Below are positions 8,150-16,697 of a stretch of 64,000 nucleotides of DNA, piece after piece. Each line of letters begins with the position of its first letter. Position 1 is the stretch's first letter. The DNA is taken from contig NZ_BPMK01000011.1 of NCBI RefSeq assembly GCF_019656455.1, forward strand, positions 123,212 through 187,211. Direction: 5' to 3'. The notes below the pieces were generated by a model. It worked only from the letters and a program-made list of their open reading frames with translations. It did not search any database and was not told where the DNA came from. Position numbers and translations under genes: made by a program. This stretch comes from Noviherbaspirillum aridicola. Lineage in GTDB: Bacteria > Pseudomonadota > Gammaproteobacteria > Burkholderiales > Burkholderiaceae_D.

Positions 8150-9274
8150 ATGGATCAGTATTTCGCAACGATGAAAAAAACCGCGGCCGCCGTGCTCTGC
8201 GCCTGCAGCCTGCTCGGCGCCGGCGCCGCCCATGCGGAGCGCCTGAAGGACCTGGCCAGCATCCAGGGCGTGCGCCAGAACCAGCTGATCGGCTATGGCC
8301 TGGTCGTCGGCCTCGACGGCAGCGGCGACCAGACCACGCAGACGCCGTTCACCGTGCAGAGCGTGGTGAGCATGCTGCAGAACCTGGGCGTGAACCTGCC
8401 GCCGAACAGCACGCTGCAGCTCAAGAACGTGGCCGCGGTGGTGGTGACCGCTTCGCTGCCGCCGTTCGCGCAGCCCGGCCAGATGCTGGACGTGACCGTG
8501 TCCTCGATGGGTAATGCCAAGAGCCTGCGCGGCGGTACGCTGCTGATGACGCCGCTCAAGGGCGCCGACGGGCAGATCTACGGCATCGCGCAGGGCAACG
8601 TGCTGGTCGGCGGCGTCGGCGCCTCGGCCAACGGCAGCAAGGCCCAGGTCAATCACCTGAGCGTGGGCCGTATTTCCAACGGCGCCACCGTCGAACGCGC
8701 GGTGCCGACCTCGCTCGGCAACGGCGATTCGGTATTCCTCGAACTCAACGACAGCGATTTTTCCACCGCCAGCCGGGTGGTGGATGCGATCAACCGCAGC
8801 TTCGGTCCGGAGACCGCCGCCGCCCAGGACGGCCGCGTGATCCGCGTGCGCGCCCCGCTGGAGAATGACAGCCGGGTCGCTTTTCTCGGCCGTCTCGAAA
8901 GCCTGAACGTGACGCCGGCGCAGGGCAATGCCAAGGTCATCCTGAATGCGCGCACGGGCTCCGTCGTGATGAACCAGGCGGTGACGCTCGAGGATTGCGC
9001 GGTCTCCCACGGCAACCTGTCGGTGGTGATCAATACCGAGCCGGTGATCAGCCAGCCCGCCCCGTTCTCGGCCGGGCAGACGGTGGTGGCCGGCAGCTCG
9101 CAGATCGACATCAAGAAGGAGCCGGGCCAGGTCCTGCTGCTCAAGGGCGGCACCTCGCTGGCCGACGTCGTCAAGGCGCTCAATGCCATCGGCGCCACGC
9201 CGCAGGATCTGCTGGCGATACTGCAGGCGATGAAAGCGGCGGGCTCGCTGCGCGCCGAACTCGAAATCATCTGA
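8150..9274 (+). CDS. flgI: Flagellar P-ring protein FlgI
   Basis: 374-residue periplasmic P-ring subunit, assembled with help from FlgA. A signal peptide ends near AGAAHA. The mature N-terminus (ERLKDLASIQGVRQNQLIGYGLVVGLDGSGDQT) and C-terminus (TSLADVVKALNAIGATPQDLLAILQAMKAAGSLRAELEII) are strongly conserved family segments. The ATG at 8171 (MKKTAAAVL) would give a more typical signal peptide; I keep the upstream ATG because a purine-rich stretch precedes it. Confidence 0.96.
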   Translation: MDQYFATMKKTAAAVLCACSLLGAGAAHAERLKDLASIQGVRQNQLIGYGLVVGLDGSGDQTTQTPFTVQSVVSMLQNLGVNLPPNSTLQLKNVAAVVVTASLPPFAQPGQMLDVTVSSMGNAKSLRGGTLLMTPLKGADGQIYGIAQGNVLVGGVGASANGSKAQVNHLSVGRISNGATVERAVPTSLGNGDSVFLELNDSDFSTASRVVDAINRSFGPETAAAQDGRVIRVRAPLENDSRVAFLGRLESLNVTPAQGNAKVILNARTGSVVMNQAVTLEDCAVSHGNLSVVINTEPVISQPAPFSAGQTVVAGSSQIDIKKEPGQVLLLKGGTSLADVVKALNAIGATPQDLLAILQAMKAAGSLRAELEII

Positions 9275-9283
9275 CCGCACACC

Positions 9284-10195
9284 ATGACCAGTCCCGTCAA
9301 CAACAACGCCACCGACAGTTTTGCGCTCGACCTCAAGCAGGTCGGGGATCTGCGGCGCTCGGCGAGGAACAACTCGCCCGAGGCGCTGAAGTCGACCGCG
9401 ACCCAGTTCGAGGCGATGTTCGTCAACATGATGCTAAAGAGCATGCGCGATGCGACGCCGCAGGAGGGCGTGTTCGACAGCCAGCAGAGCCGCATGTACA
9501 CCTCGATGCTGGATCAGCAGCTGAGCCAGACCATGGCTTCCAAGGGCATCGGCCTGGCCGACGTGCTGACCCGCCAGCTGTCGAACATCGTCCGCCAGCA
9601 GGAGGGGCAGGGCGCGGTCGATCTCGACGCGGTCAAGCCCTTCGAGCTCGAGCGCCGGCGCTTCGAGGCCGCCAAGGGGAACGCACCCGGCGCGCCCGCC
9701 GTACCCGAGGCGGCGGCATCGAAGTCTTCCCGTCCGGCGCATGTGCGCGCATTCCAGGAACGCCTCGGCGCGCATGCGGAAGAAGCGAGCCGCAGCACCG
9801 GCATTCCGGCCAAGTTCATGCTCGGCCAGGCGGCGCTGGAGAGCGGCTGGGGCCGGCGCGAGATCACGGCGGCCGACGGTACCCGCAGCCATAACGTGTT
9901 CGGCATCAAGGCCGGCGCCGGTTGGAAGGGCAAGGTGGTGGAAGCCGCCACCACAGAGTATGTCAACGGCGTGCCGCAGACGAAGATCGAGCGGTTCCGC
10001 GCCTATGACACTTACGCCGATGCCTTCCGCGATTACGCCAGCCTGCTCAAGAACAACCCGCGCTACAAGAACGTGATCGCCAATGCCCAGGACGCGGTCG
10101 GCTTCGCGCACGGCCTGCAGAAGGCCGGCTATGCGACCGATCCCCAGTACGGCGCCAAGCTGGCGCGCATCATCACGCGCTCATTGTCGGCTTAA
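9284..10195 (+). CDS. flgJ: Rod cap / peptidoglycan hydrolase FlgJ
   Basis: 303-residue dual-function protein. The N-terminal rod-scaffold domain (ALKSTATQFEAMFVNMMLKSMRDATPQEGVFDSQQSRMYTSMLDQQL, residues about 28-75) promotes rod assembly. The C-terminal GH73 glucosaminidase domain (about 150-303) opens the murein layer; its likely catalytic Glu is in LGQAALESGWG, followed by NVFGIKAG and YDTYADAFRDYASLLKNNPRY. The fused layout is the beta/gammaproteobacterial type. Confidence 0.96.
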   Translation: MTSPVNNNATDSFALDLKQVGDLRRSARNNSPEALKSTATQFEAMFVNMMLKSMRDATPQEGVFDSQQSRMYTSMLDQQLSQTMASKGIGLADVLTRQLSNIVRQQEGQGAVDLDAVKPFELERRRFEAAKGNAPGAPAVPEAAASKSSRPAHVRAFQERLGAHAEEASRSTGIPAKFMLGQAALESGWGRREITAADGTRSHNVFGIKAGAGWKGKVVEAATTEYVNGVPQTKIERFRAYDTYADAFRDYASLLKNNPRYKNVIANAQDAVGFAHGLQKAGYATDPQYGAKLARIITRSLSA

Positions 10196-10202
10196 TAACG
10201 AA

Positions 10203-10250
10203 AACGGCAGCGTGGCAGGCGGCCCTCAAGTTTCCGCCGGCGCTGCCGTT
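10203..10250. repeat. Long hairpin between flgJ and flgK
   Basis: AACGGCAGCG (10203-10212) and CGCTGCCGTT (10241-10250) form a perfect 10-bp inverted repeat. A nested GGCGG/CCGCC stem lies inside. On the plus strand no U-tract follows; on the minus strand TTTTCG does. The element overlaps the sigma-28 promoter of flgKL, so it may end flgBCDEFGHIJ transcription or influence flgK expression. Confidence 0.55.
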
Positions 10251-10252
10251 CA
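10226..10252 (+). promoter_or_regulatory. Sigma-28 (FliA) promoter of flgKL
   Basis: TCAAGTTT-N11-GCCGTTCA, matching the FliA consensus at 7 of 8 and 6 of 8 positions with the exact 11-bp spacer. It sits 30 bp upstream of the flgK ATG and would make flgKL late genes, separate from flgB-flgJ. The promoter lies inside a hairpin. Confidence 0.7.
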
Positions 10253-10282
10253 AACAGACATCGAATCCCGGGAAAACCCACC

Positions 10283-12445
10283 ATGAGCTCAATCCTCAGC
10301 ATCGGCAAGAGCGCGCTGGCCGCGGCGCAGGCAGGCCTGGCCACCACGGGCCACAATATTGCCAATGCTGCCACGCCGGGCTACTCCCGCCAGGAAGTGC
10401 TGCAGACTTCGGCGGGCGCACAAAACCTCGGCTCGGGCTACATCGGCAAGGGCACGGCGATTTCCGACGTGCGCCGCATCTACAGCGACATCCTCGCCGG
10501 GAACGTGCGCACCGGGATGTCGGCCCAGGGCCAGACCGAGGCGTACTACACGCAGCTCAACCAGATCAACAATGTGCTGGCCAACAGTTCGGCCGGTCTG
10601 TCGCCGACGCTCCAGGACTTCTTCGCCAGCATTCAGAATCTGGCGTCGCACCCGAACGCCAACGAGGCGCGCCAGTCGGTGATCTCCGCCGGGCAGACGC
10701 TGGTGTCGCGCTTCCAGGCGCTCGACGGCCAGATGCGCGAGCTGGCGGGCAACGTCAACAGCCAGATCGAGTCCACCGTCACCACCATCAATACCTACGC
10801 CGAGCAGATCGCCAAGCTCAACGACGCGATCGAACTCGCGGCCGGCGCCGCCGGCGGCAAGGCATCCAATGACTTGCTCGACCAGCGCGACCACGCGATC
10901 ACCGAGCTGAGCAGGGAAATCAAGACCACCGTCGTCCGCCAGGGCAACAGCTATAACGTCTTCGTCGGCAACGGCCAGCCGCTCGTGGTCGGCGCCAACG
11001 ACTACAAGCTGACCACGGTGGACTCGGAATACGACCCGACGCGTACCGAGGTCGGCTATCTCAGCAACGGCAAGATCATCGAGCTGGGACAGAACAGCCT
11101 GTCGGGCGGCCGTCTCGGTGGCCTGCTGGAATTCCGCAGCAAATCGCTCGATCCGGCATTCAGCGCGCTCGGCCGGGTGGCGATAGGCCTGGCGTCGACC
11201 TTCAATGCGCAGCATCGTCTTGGCGTGGACCAGAACGGCGCCAACGGCGGCGACTTTTTCAGCATCGCGCTGCCGACCGCCCAGGGCAGCAAGGACAATA
11301 CCTCGGGCGCGAGAATACAGCTTGCGCTCAGCGATGCCGGCGCGCTGACCGGCGACGAATACGAGCTGACGTTCAACGGCGCCGCGAGTTACACCCTGGT
11401 CAACCGCACGACCGGCGAGCGCTCCACCGGTCCGTTCGACGAAGTCACGTCGAGGATCAAGGGCGTAACCGTTTCCGCGCCGTCGCCGGCCATGGCGAAC
11501 GGCGAGTCCTTCCTGATCGCGCCCGCCCGGAGCGGCGCCGCCGATATCAAGTTGGCGGTGACAGACGTCGCCAAGCTCGCGGCAGGGTCGCCGGCGGTAT
11601 CGTCGGCCCCGACCGGCAATACGGGATCGGGCAAGATTTCCGCGGTCACCGTGAACTCCTCGGTACTGATGCAGGCTGCGCCGCTGAGCCTGACTTACGC
11701 CGGCGCCTCGCCCGGTGGAACACTGTCAGGCTTCCCCGCAAACCAGCCGGTTTCCGTGACGCGCGGTGCCACCACCACCAGCTATCCCGCAGGCACCGCG
11801 AGCGTTCCTTACGATACCGGCGATGTCGTCACGGTCGGCGGGGTGGCGCTGCACGGCATTCCTGCCGTAGCCGGAGCCCATCCGATCGATCGGCCCTACA
11901 CCACGTTGCAATTCAGCGGCGGCAGTCTTCGGAATTTCCCCGACAATGCCGTCGTCAGCGTCAGGCATGCCAACGGCACGACAGCGACGCACAATGTCGC
12001 AAACTGGACGACGACCATCCCCTACGCCGAAGGCGATACCTTCAGCTTCGGCGGCATCAGCGTCACCATTACTGGCACGCCAGTGGATGGCGACAGCTTT
12101 GTCATCGGGCCCAATCCGACCGGCGCCGGCGACAACCGCAACGCGCTCGCGCTCGGCGCGCTGCAGACGGCGAAAACCATGGCCGGCGGCACGACGACCT
12201 ACCAGGGCGCCTACGGGCAGCTGGTGAGCGCGGTCGGCAACAAGACGCGCGAACTGGAGGTCTCCAACAAGGCCGAGACCAAATACCTTGAACAGGCGGA
12301 AGCCGAGTTCCAGGCCGAATCGGGCGTCAACCTCGACGAGGAAGCCGCCAACCTGATGCGTTACCAGCAGGCCTACCAGGCCGCCGCGAAGATGATGCAG
12401 ACCGCCAGCCAGCTGTTCGACATGCTGCTGCAGATGGGCGGATAA
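10283..12445 (+). CDS. flgK: Hook-filament junction protein FlgK (HAP1), enlarged
   Basis: 720-residue junction protein joining hook to filament. The N-terminus (ILSIGKSALAAAQAGLATTGHNIANAATPGYSRQEV) and C-terminus (VNLDEEAANLMRYQQAYQAAAKMMQTASQLFDMLLQM) are canonical. It is about 170 residues longer than enterobacterial FlgK. The extra length is in the middle (about residues 350-610), where beta-rich modules end in related motifs such as ANGESFLIAP and VDGDSFVIGP. It is the first gene of the sigma-28 flgKL unit; FlgN should be its export chaperone. Confidence 0.96.
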   Translation: MSSILSIGKSALAAAQAGLATTGHNIANAATPGYSRQEVLQTSAGAQNLGSGYIGKGTAISDVRRIYSDILAGNVRTGMSAQGQTEAYYTQLNQINNVLANSSAGLSPTLQDFFASIQNLASHPNANEARQSVISAGQTLVSRFQALDGQMRELAGNVNSQIESTVTTINTYAEQIAKLNDAIELAAGAAGGKASNDLLDQRDHAITELSREIKTTVVRQGNSYNVFVGNGQPLVVGANDYKLTTVDSEYDPTRTEVGYLSNGKIIELGQNSLSGGRLGGLLEFRSKSLDPAFSALGRVAIGLASTFNAQHRLGVDQNGANGGDFFSIALPTAQGSKDNTSGARIQLALSDAGALTGDEYELTFNGAASYTLVNRTTGERSTGPFDEVTSRIKGVTVSAPSPAMANGESFLIAPARSGAADIKLAVTDVAKLAAGSPAVSSAPTGNTGSGKISAVTVNSSVLMQAAPLSLTYAGASPGGTLSGFPANQPVSVTRGATTTSYPAGTASVPYDTGDVVTVGGVALHGIPAVAGAHPIDRPYTTLQFSGGSLRNFPDNAVVSVRHANGTTATHNVANWTTTIPYAEGDTFSFGGISVTITGTPVDGDSFVIGPNPTGAGDNRNALALGALQTAKTMAGGTTTYQGAYGQLVSAVGNKTRELEVSNKAETKYLEQAEAEFQAESGVNLDEEAANLMRYQQAYQAAAKMMQTASQLFDMLLQMGG

Positions 12446-12477
12446 ACCGGGCAGCGCCAGCAAGACGGGAACATGAC

Positions 12478-13674
12478 ATGACCATACGCATCAGCACCAA
12501 CTCGCTATTTTCGACCAGCTCGGGCCGCCTGAGCGATCTGCAGGCGCGCCTGAACAAAATGCAGGAACAGATTTCCCTCGGCAAGCGCATCACCGTGCCG
12601 TCGGACGACCCGGTCGGCGCTGCCCAGGTGCTGGAACTGACCCAGGGACAGTCGATCAACAACCAGTTCGCGGTCAACCGCAACAATGCGAAGGCGGCGC
12701 TCGAACTGGAGGAACACATGCTGCAGGGCGTCACCACGCTGATCCAGAACGCGCAGACGCTGGTGGTCTCGGCCGGCAACGGCAGCCTGCTCGACCAGGA
12801 GCGCGGATTCATCGCGACAGAGCTGGAAGGCCATCTTGCCGACCTGTTCGGTCTGGCCAATTCTCGCGATGGAGAGGGCAACTACATCTTCGGCGGTTAC
12901 AAGGTCAATGACCCGCCGTTCGTGAAGACGCCGACTGGCGCGCGTTACGACGGCGACCAGGGGCAGCGGCAGCTGCAGGTCGGCCCGATGCGCAACCTCG
13001 AAATTAACGATGCCGGCAATCGGGTATTCGAGGACATGCGTACTGGTACCGGGCTGCTGACGACCAGCGCGGCAGCCGGCAACAGAGGAACTGGAATCAT
13101 TTCCAATGCGGCGATCAAGGGCAGCTTGACCACCGATACGTACACGATCGCGTTCACCAGTGCGACGCAGTACACCATCCAGCGCAACGGTGATCCTGCC
13201 TCCCCTCCAATCGACTATGTGAGCGGCCAGTCGATCAGCGTCGGGCCCTATGAACTCACCATCACGGGCATGCCGGCCACGGACGATGTCTTCCGACTAG
13301 AGCCAAGCCCGAAGCAGGACCTCTTTAAAACGATGACCGACCTGATCGAACTGCTCAAGAGGCCGGCGACGAGCGATGCTGACAAGGCCAGGCTGGCCAA
13401 CGGCCTCAATATGGCAGGCAACAACCTCGCCAACGCGCTCGACAATGTGCTGACGGTGCGCGCCGGGGTCGGCGCCCGTCTCAAGGAAGTGGATGCGCTC
13501 GACACGCAGGGCGAGGAGCGCGATACGCTGTACGCGAAGAGCCTGCAGACCCTCCAGGACCTGGATTACACCAAGGCCATCTCCGACCTGTCCAAGCAGC
13601 AGATCATCCTGGAGGCGGCGCAGCAGTCCTTCGTCAAGACCTCCGGCCTGAGCCTCTTCAATTACATGTCCTGA
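12478..13674 (+). CDS. flgL: Hook-filament junction protein FlgL (HAP3)
   Basis: 398-residue junction protein next to the filament. Flagellin-like N-terminus (RISTNSLFSTSSGRLSDLQARLNKMQEQISLGKRITVPSDDPVGAAQVLEL) and C-terminus (YTKAISDLSKQQIILEAAQQSFVKTSGLSLFNYM). A central insert around residues 215-280 (YTIAFTSATQYTIQRNG, LTITGMPATDDVFRLEPS) resembles the modules in FlgK. It lies 32 bp after flgK and ends the plus-strand flagellar block, converging on fliR. Confidence 0.95.
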   Translation: MTIRISTNSLFSTSSGRLSDLQARLNKMQEQISLGKRITVPSDDPVGAAQVLELTQGQSINNQFAVNRNNAKAALELEEHMLQGVTTLIQNAQTLVVSAGNGSLLDQERGFIATELEGHLADLFGLANSRDGEGNYIFGGYKVNDPPFVKTPTGARYDGDQGQRQLQVGPMRNLEINDAGNRVFEDMRTGTGLLTTSAAAGNRGTGIISNAAIKGSLTTDTYTIAFTSATQYTIQRNGDPASPPIDYVSGQSISVGPYELTITGMPATDDVFRLEPSPKQDLFKTMTDLIELLKRPATSDADKARLANGLNMAGNNLANALDNVLTVRAGVGARLKEVDALDTQGEERDTLYAKSLQTLQDLDYTKAISDLSKQQIILEAAQQSFVKTSGLSLFNYMS

Positions 13675-13825
13675 TCCGGCGCGGCGGGCGGCCGCACAGG
13701 CCGCGCTTCCCGCACCCCCCGGGCGAGCCGGGGAATGGCGATCGCCGCTTTCGGCGCTCGCAGGGATGCCTGCCCTCCCTATTCAGACCGTGCGTTCCCC
13801 GGCGCGGTTTCCCGTCGTTCGCGGT
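13675..13825. other. flgL-fliR convergent spacer
   Basis: 151 bp between convergent operons. It holds a short GC-rich inverted repeat (GCGGCC-N5-GGCCGC at 13688-13704) but no T-tract, so the expected bidirectional terminator is not convincing. No coding signal seen. Confidence 0.45.
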
Positions 13826-14611
13826 TCAACGCGCGGGCACGACCAGCGTCTGGCGGATGAAGCCATTCCCCTGCTCGAACATCCGTTCGATCGGCCCCCG
13901 CAGGTAGGGCAGGGACAGCATCAGCACGATGAAGCCCGCGCCGAGCGTGACCGGAAAACCGATGCCGAACAGGTTGAGCTGCGGCGCGGCGCGCGTGAGG
14001 ATGCCCAGCGCGATGTTGGTCAGCAGGAGGGCGGCGATGACGGGCAGCGCGAGCTGCACGCCGGCGCTGAAGATCAGGCCGCCCCACAGCGCGAGCTGGC
14101 GGAAGCCGCCGGCGCCCATCGGCGTCGCGGCGATCGGCAGGCTGACGAAGCTGCGCGCGAGCGTTTCCAGCATCATCAGGTGCACGTCCAGCGCCAGGAA
14201 GATCATCAGCGCCAGCAGGGCGAGAAACTGCGCCAGCGCCGACGTGCGTGCGCGCGTCTGGGGGTCGAAGAAGGTGGCGAAGCCGAAGCCCATCGTGAGG
14301 CCGGCGGCTTCTCCCGCCATCTCGACCGCCGCCATCACCAGCCGCATGGCAAATCCCATCGCCAGGCCGATCACGAGCTGCTGCATCAGGATCAGCAGGC
14401 CCGCGAGCGACATCGGGTCGGCGGCGGGCTGGGCCGGCACGGTGGGCGCGATGACCAGCGTGAGCATGATGCCCAGCCCGAGCTTGACCCGTACCGGCAC
14501 CGACAGGTTGCCGAACAGCGGCGCGGCGGCGATCAGGCCGAGGATACGGGTCAGCGGCCAGAGGAAGCCGGCGACCAGGGCATAGAGTTCTGTGTTGGTG
14601 AAGGAGATCAT
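13826..14611 (-). CDS. fliR: Flagellar export gate protein FliR
   Basis: 261-residue inner-membrane export-gate subunit with about six hydrophobic segments. Family features: ITRILGLIAAAPLFG-like N-terminal region (LTRILGLIAAAPLFGNLSVPVRVKLGL), GFAMRLVMAAVEMAGEAAGLTMGFGFATFFDP and LNLFGIGFPVTLGAGFIVLML. It is the last gene of the fli operon. Its ATG has no visible Shine-Dalgarno and overlaps, as ATGA, the stop of an open frame that fills the unusual 175-bp gap after fliQ. Confidence 0.95.
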   Translation of the reverse strand: MISFTNTELYALVAGFLWPLTRILGLIAAAPLFGNLSVPVRVKLGLGIMLTLVIAPTVPAQPAADPMSLAGLLILMQQLVIGLAMGFAMRLVMAAVEMAGEAAGLTMGFGFATFFDPQTRARTSALAQFLALLALMIFLALDVHLMMLETLARSFVSLPIAATPMGAGGFRQLALWGGLIFSAGVQLALPVIAALLLTNIALGILTRAAPQLNLFGIGFPVTLGAGFIVLMLSLPYLRGPIERMFEQGNGFIRQTLVVPAR

Positions 14612-14786
14612 TGCAGATCGGGCTTAATGCCGCCCAGCGCGGGTTTCCGTGCCTGTGTCGCGGTGCTCGAGGCGGTGGCACTGCGCGGCGACGGCGCTCT
14701 CTTGTTTTTCGTCGGTGCCCCGGCACGCCTGCTGATACTGCGGCGTCGCTTCGTGTTCCTCGGCTTGCACTGCTGGTCCGGCTTTC

Positions 14787-15056
14787 CTAGCCCAGCATCC
14801 CCGGAATCCCGGTGAACATCTGGCGCATGTAATCCAGCATCACGGTCAGCATCCACGGACCGGCGATGATCATGGTGACGAAGATCGCGACCAGCTTGGG
14901 AATGAAGGAGAGGGTGGTTTCGTTGATCTGGGTGGCGGCCTGGAAGATGCTGACGATGAGGCCGACGATCAGCGCCACGAGCAGCATCGGCGCAGCGACC
15001 ATCAGCGTGACTTCCATTGCGTGGCGGCCCATCGTGATTACGCTTTCGGGTGTCAT
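14787..15056 (-). CDS. fliQ: Flagellar export gate protein FliQ
   Basis: 89-residue, two-helix membrane protein of the export gate. The whole sequence fits the family: MTPESVITMGRHAMEVTL, then VALIVGLIVSIFQAATQINETTLSFIPKL and MIIAGPWMLTVMLDYMRQMF. It is 9 bp after fliP. A 175-bp gap to fliR follows, although these genes are usually nearly adjacent. Confidence 0.96.
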   Translation of the reverse strand: MTPESVITMGRHAMEVTLMVAAPMLLVALIVGLIVSIFQAATQINETTLSFIPKLVAIFVTMIIAGPWMLTVMLDYMRQMFTGIPGMLG

Positions 15057-15065
15057 CGGCGGTCC

Positions 15066-15812
15066 TCAGTAGAAGCTTTGCGCAAGCGAGCCGATCAGCA
15101 GCTGCCAGCCGTCGACCAGCACGAACAGCATCAGCTTGAACGGCAGTGAAACGATCGCCGGCGACATCATCATCATGCCCATCGACATCAGGATGCTGGC
15201 TACCACCATGTCGATGATCAGGAACGGAATGAAGATCGCGAAGCTGATCTGGAACGCGGTCTTGAGTTCGCTGGTGATGAAGGCCGGGATCAGTATGCGC
15301 AGCGGCACGTCCTCGGGGCCGTTGAGCTGCGGGCTGTCGGACAGCTTGACGTAGAGCGCGAGATCGGATTCCCGGGTCTGGCGGATCATGAAGGTCTTCA
15401 GCGGCGCGGCGCCGCGTTCGAGCGCCTGCTGCATGGTGATCTTGTTTTCAGACAGCGGCTGGTAGGCCTCGGTGTAGACCCGGTCGAGCACCGGTCCCAT
15501 CACGAACAGCGTCAGGAACAGGGCCAGGCCGACCAGTACCTGATTGGGCGGCGCGGTCTGCGTGCCGAGCGCCTGGCGCAGCAGCGACAGCACGATGATG
15601 ATGCGGGTGAAGCTGGTCATCATCAGCAGCGCCGCCGGCAGCATCGACAGCGCGGTCAGCAGCAGCATGGTCTGCAGGCTGAGGGTGTAGGTCTGGCTGC
15701 CGCCCGGTCCGGGAGTGCTGGTGAAGGCCGGCAGGCCGGCCTGCTGCGCCCAGGCGAATGCGGGCAGGCAGAGCAGGGCGGCGAGCGCGAAAGTGCGGGT
15801 GAATCGTGTCAC
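15066..15812 (-). CDS. fliP: Flagellar export gate protein FliP
   Basis: 248-residue export-gate subunit with a cleavable signal ([19 protein letters not shown]) followed by conserved FliP blocks: [71 protein letters not shown] and [42 protein letters not shown] prefer the GTG at 15812, which has AGGA 6 nt upstream and directly precedes the signal peptide. An in-frame ATG at 15845 would overlap fliO by 11 bp. Confidence 0.94.
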   Translation of the reverse strand: MTRFTRTFALAALLCLPAFAWAQQAGLPAFTSTPGPGGSQTYTLSLQTMLLLTALSMLPAALLMMTSFTRIIIVLSLLRQALGTQTAPPNQVLVGLALFLTLFVMGPVLDRVYTEAYQPLSENKITMQQALERGAAPLKTFMIRQTRESDLALYVKLSDSPQLNGPEDVPLRILIPAFITSELKTAFQISFAIFIPFLIIDMVVASILMSMGMMMMSPAIVSLPFKLMLFVLVDGWQLLIGSLAQSFY

Positions 15813-15834
15813 GGAAAATCCTGCGGCGCGTGCC

Positions 15835-16290
15835 TCAGCGGGCATTGCGCCTGTCCATCGTTTGTTTGAGCCAGGCCGGGAAGTTCGGCTGCGAGGCGGC
15901 GGGCACGGCGGAGGCCGGCGCCTCGCCCCGGGGCATGGTGGAGAGGGCGCTGACGCGGCCGGGGGCGACGCCGACCACGATCCACTGGTCGCCGACTTCC
16001 ACCACCAGCACCCGCTCGCGGTTTCCGACCGAGACGCCGCCGACGACGCGGGCGACGCTGCCCGCGGCGCCGCGCGCCAGGCCGGTGCGCTTGGCCAGCC
16101 AGGCGGTGCCGGCCAGCAGCGCCAGCACGACCGCCAGCCAGAGCAACACCTGCAGCAGACCGCCGGCGCCGACTGCGGACGGCGCCGACGCGGAAACGGC
16201 GGGCGCCGCGGTGCCGGCGGTCTGCGCCAGCGCGGGCGCGGCGGCCGCGAATGCGATGACGGTGGCCGGCAGTAGTGCGCGCATCTTCAT
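15835..16290 (-). CDS. fliO: Flagellar assembly protein FliO
   Basis: 151-residue single-span membrane protein that stabilises FliP during gate assembly. It has an N-terminal signal-like segment ([20 protein letters not shown]), one membrane helix ([26 protein letters not shown]) and a small cytoplasmic domain ([38 protein letters not shown]). It overlaps fliN by 4 bp, which suggests translational coupling. The family is weakly conserved, but context is decisive. Confidence 0.91.
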   Translation of the reverse strand: MKMRALLPATVIAFAAAAPALAQTAGTAAPAVSASAPSAVGAGGLLQVLLWLAVVLALLAGTAWLAKRTGLARGAAGSVARVVGGVSVGNRERVLVVEVGDQWIVVGVAPGRVSALSTMPRGEAPASAVPAASQPNFPAWLKQTMDRRNAR

Positions 16291-16697
16291 TTGTTCAGCT
16301 TGCGGATGCGTTCGGAGGGGGTGATGATGTCGGTCAGGCGGATGCCGAACTTGTCGTTCACCACCACCACCTCGCCCTGGGCGATGAGGCAGCCGTTGAC
16401 CAGCACATCCATCGGCTCGCCGGCCAGGCCGTCAAGCTCGACCACCGAACCCTGCGCCAGCTGCAGCAGGTTCTTGATCGCGATCTTGGTGCGGCCGAGT
16501 TCGACCGTCAGCTGGACCGGGATGTCGAGAATGAAGTCGATGTCGTTGTGGGTGCCGGTCTTGATGCCGGCGCCGGAAAACTCCTGGAACACGTCGGCCG
16601 GGGCCTGCTTGGCAGCGGCGGCGGCTTCCGCCTGGGCCTGCTCGGCGATCGCCGCGCCCCAGTCGTCCTCGGTGATGCTGCCGTTTTCGTCAGCCAT
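16287..16697 (-). CDS. fliN: Flagellar switch protein FliN
   Basis: 136-residue C-ring component. The N-terminal Ala/Gln-rich region (to about residue 40) is variable. The C-terminal SpoA domain is clear: ILDIPVQLTVELGRTKIAIKNLLQLAQGSVVELDGLAGEPMDVLVNGCLIAQGEVVVVNDKFGIRLTDI. It overlaps fliM by 8 bp and fliO by 4 bp within the operon. Confidence 0.96.
   Translation of the reverse strand: MADENGSITEDDWGAAIAEQAQAEAAAAAKQAPADVFQEFSGAGIKTGTHNDIDFILDIPVQLTVELGRTKIAIKNLLQLAQGSVVELDGLAGEPMDVLVNGCLIAQGEVVVVNDKFGIRLTDIITPSERIRKLNK

Noticed and set aside
13688..13704. Bidirectional terminator between flgL and fliR
   Set aside because: The 6-bp GC stem lacks a T-tract on both sides, so I list the region only as a spacer.
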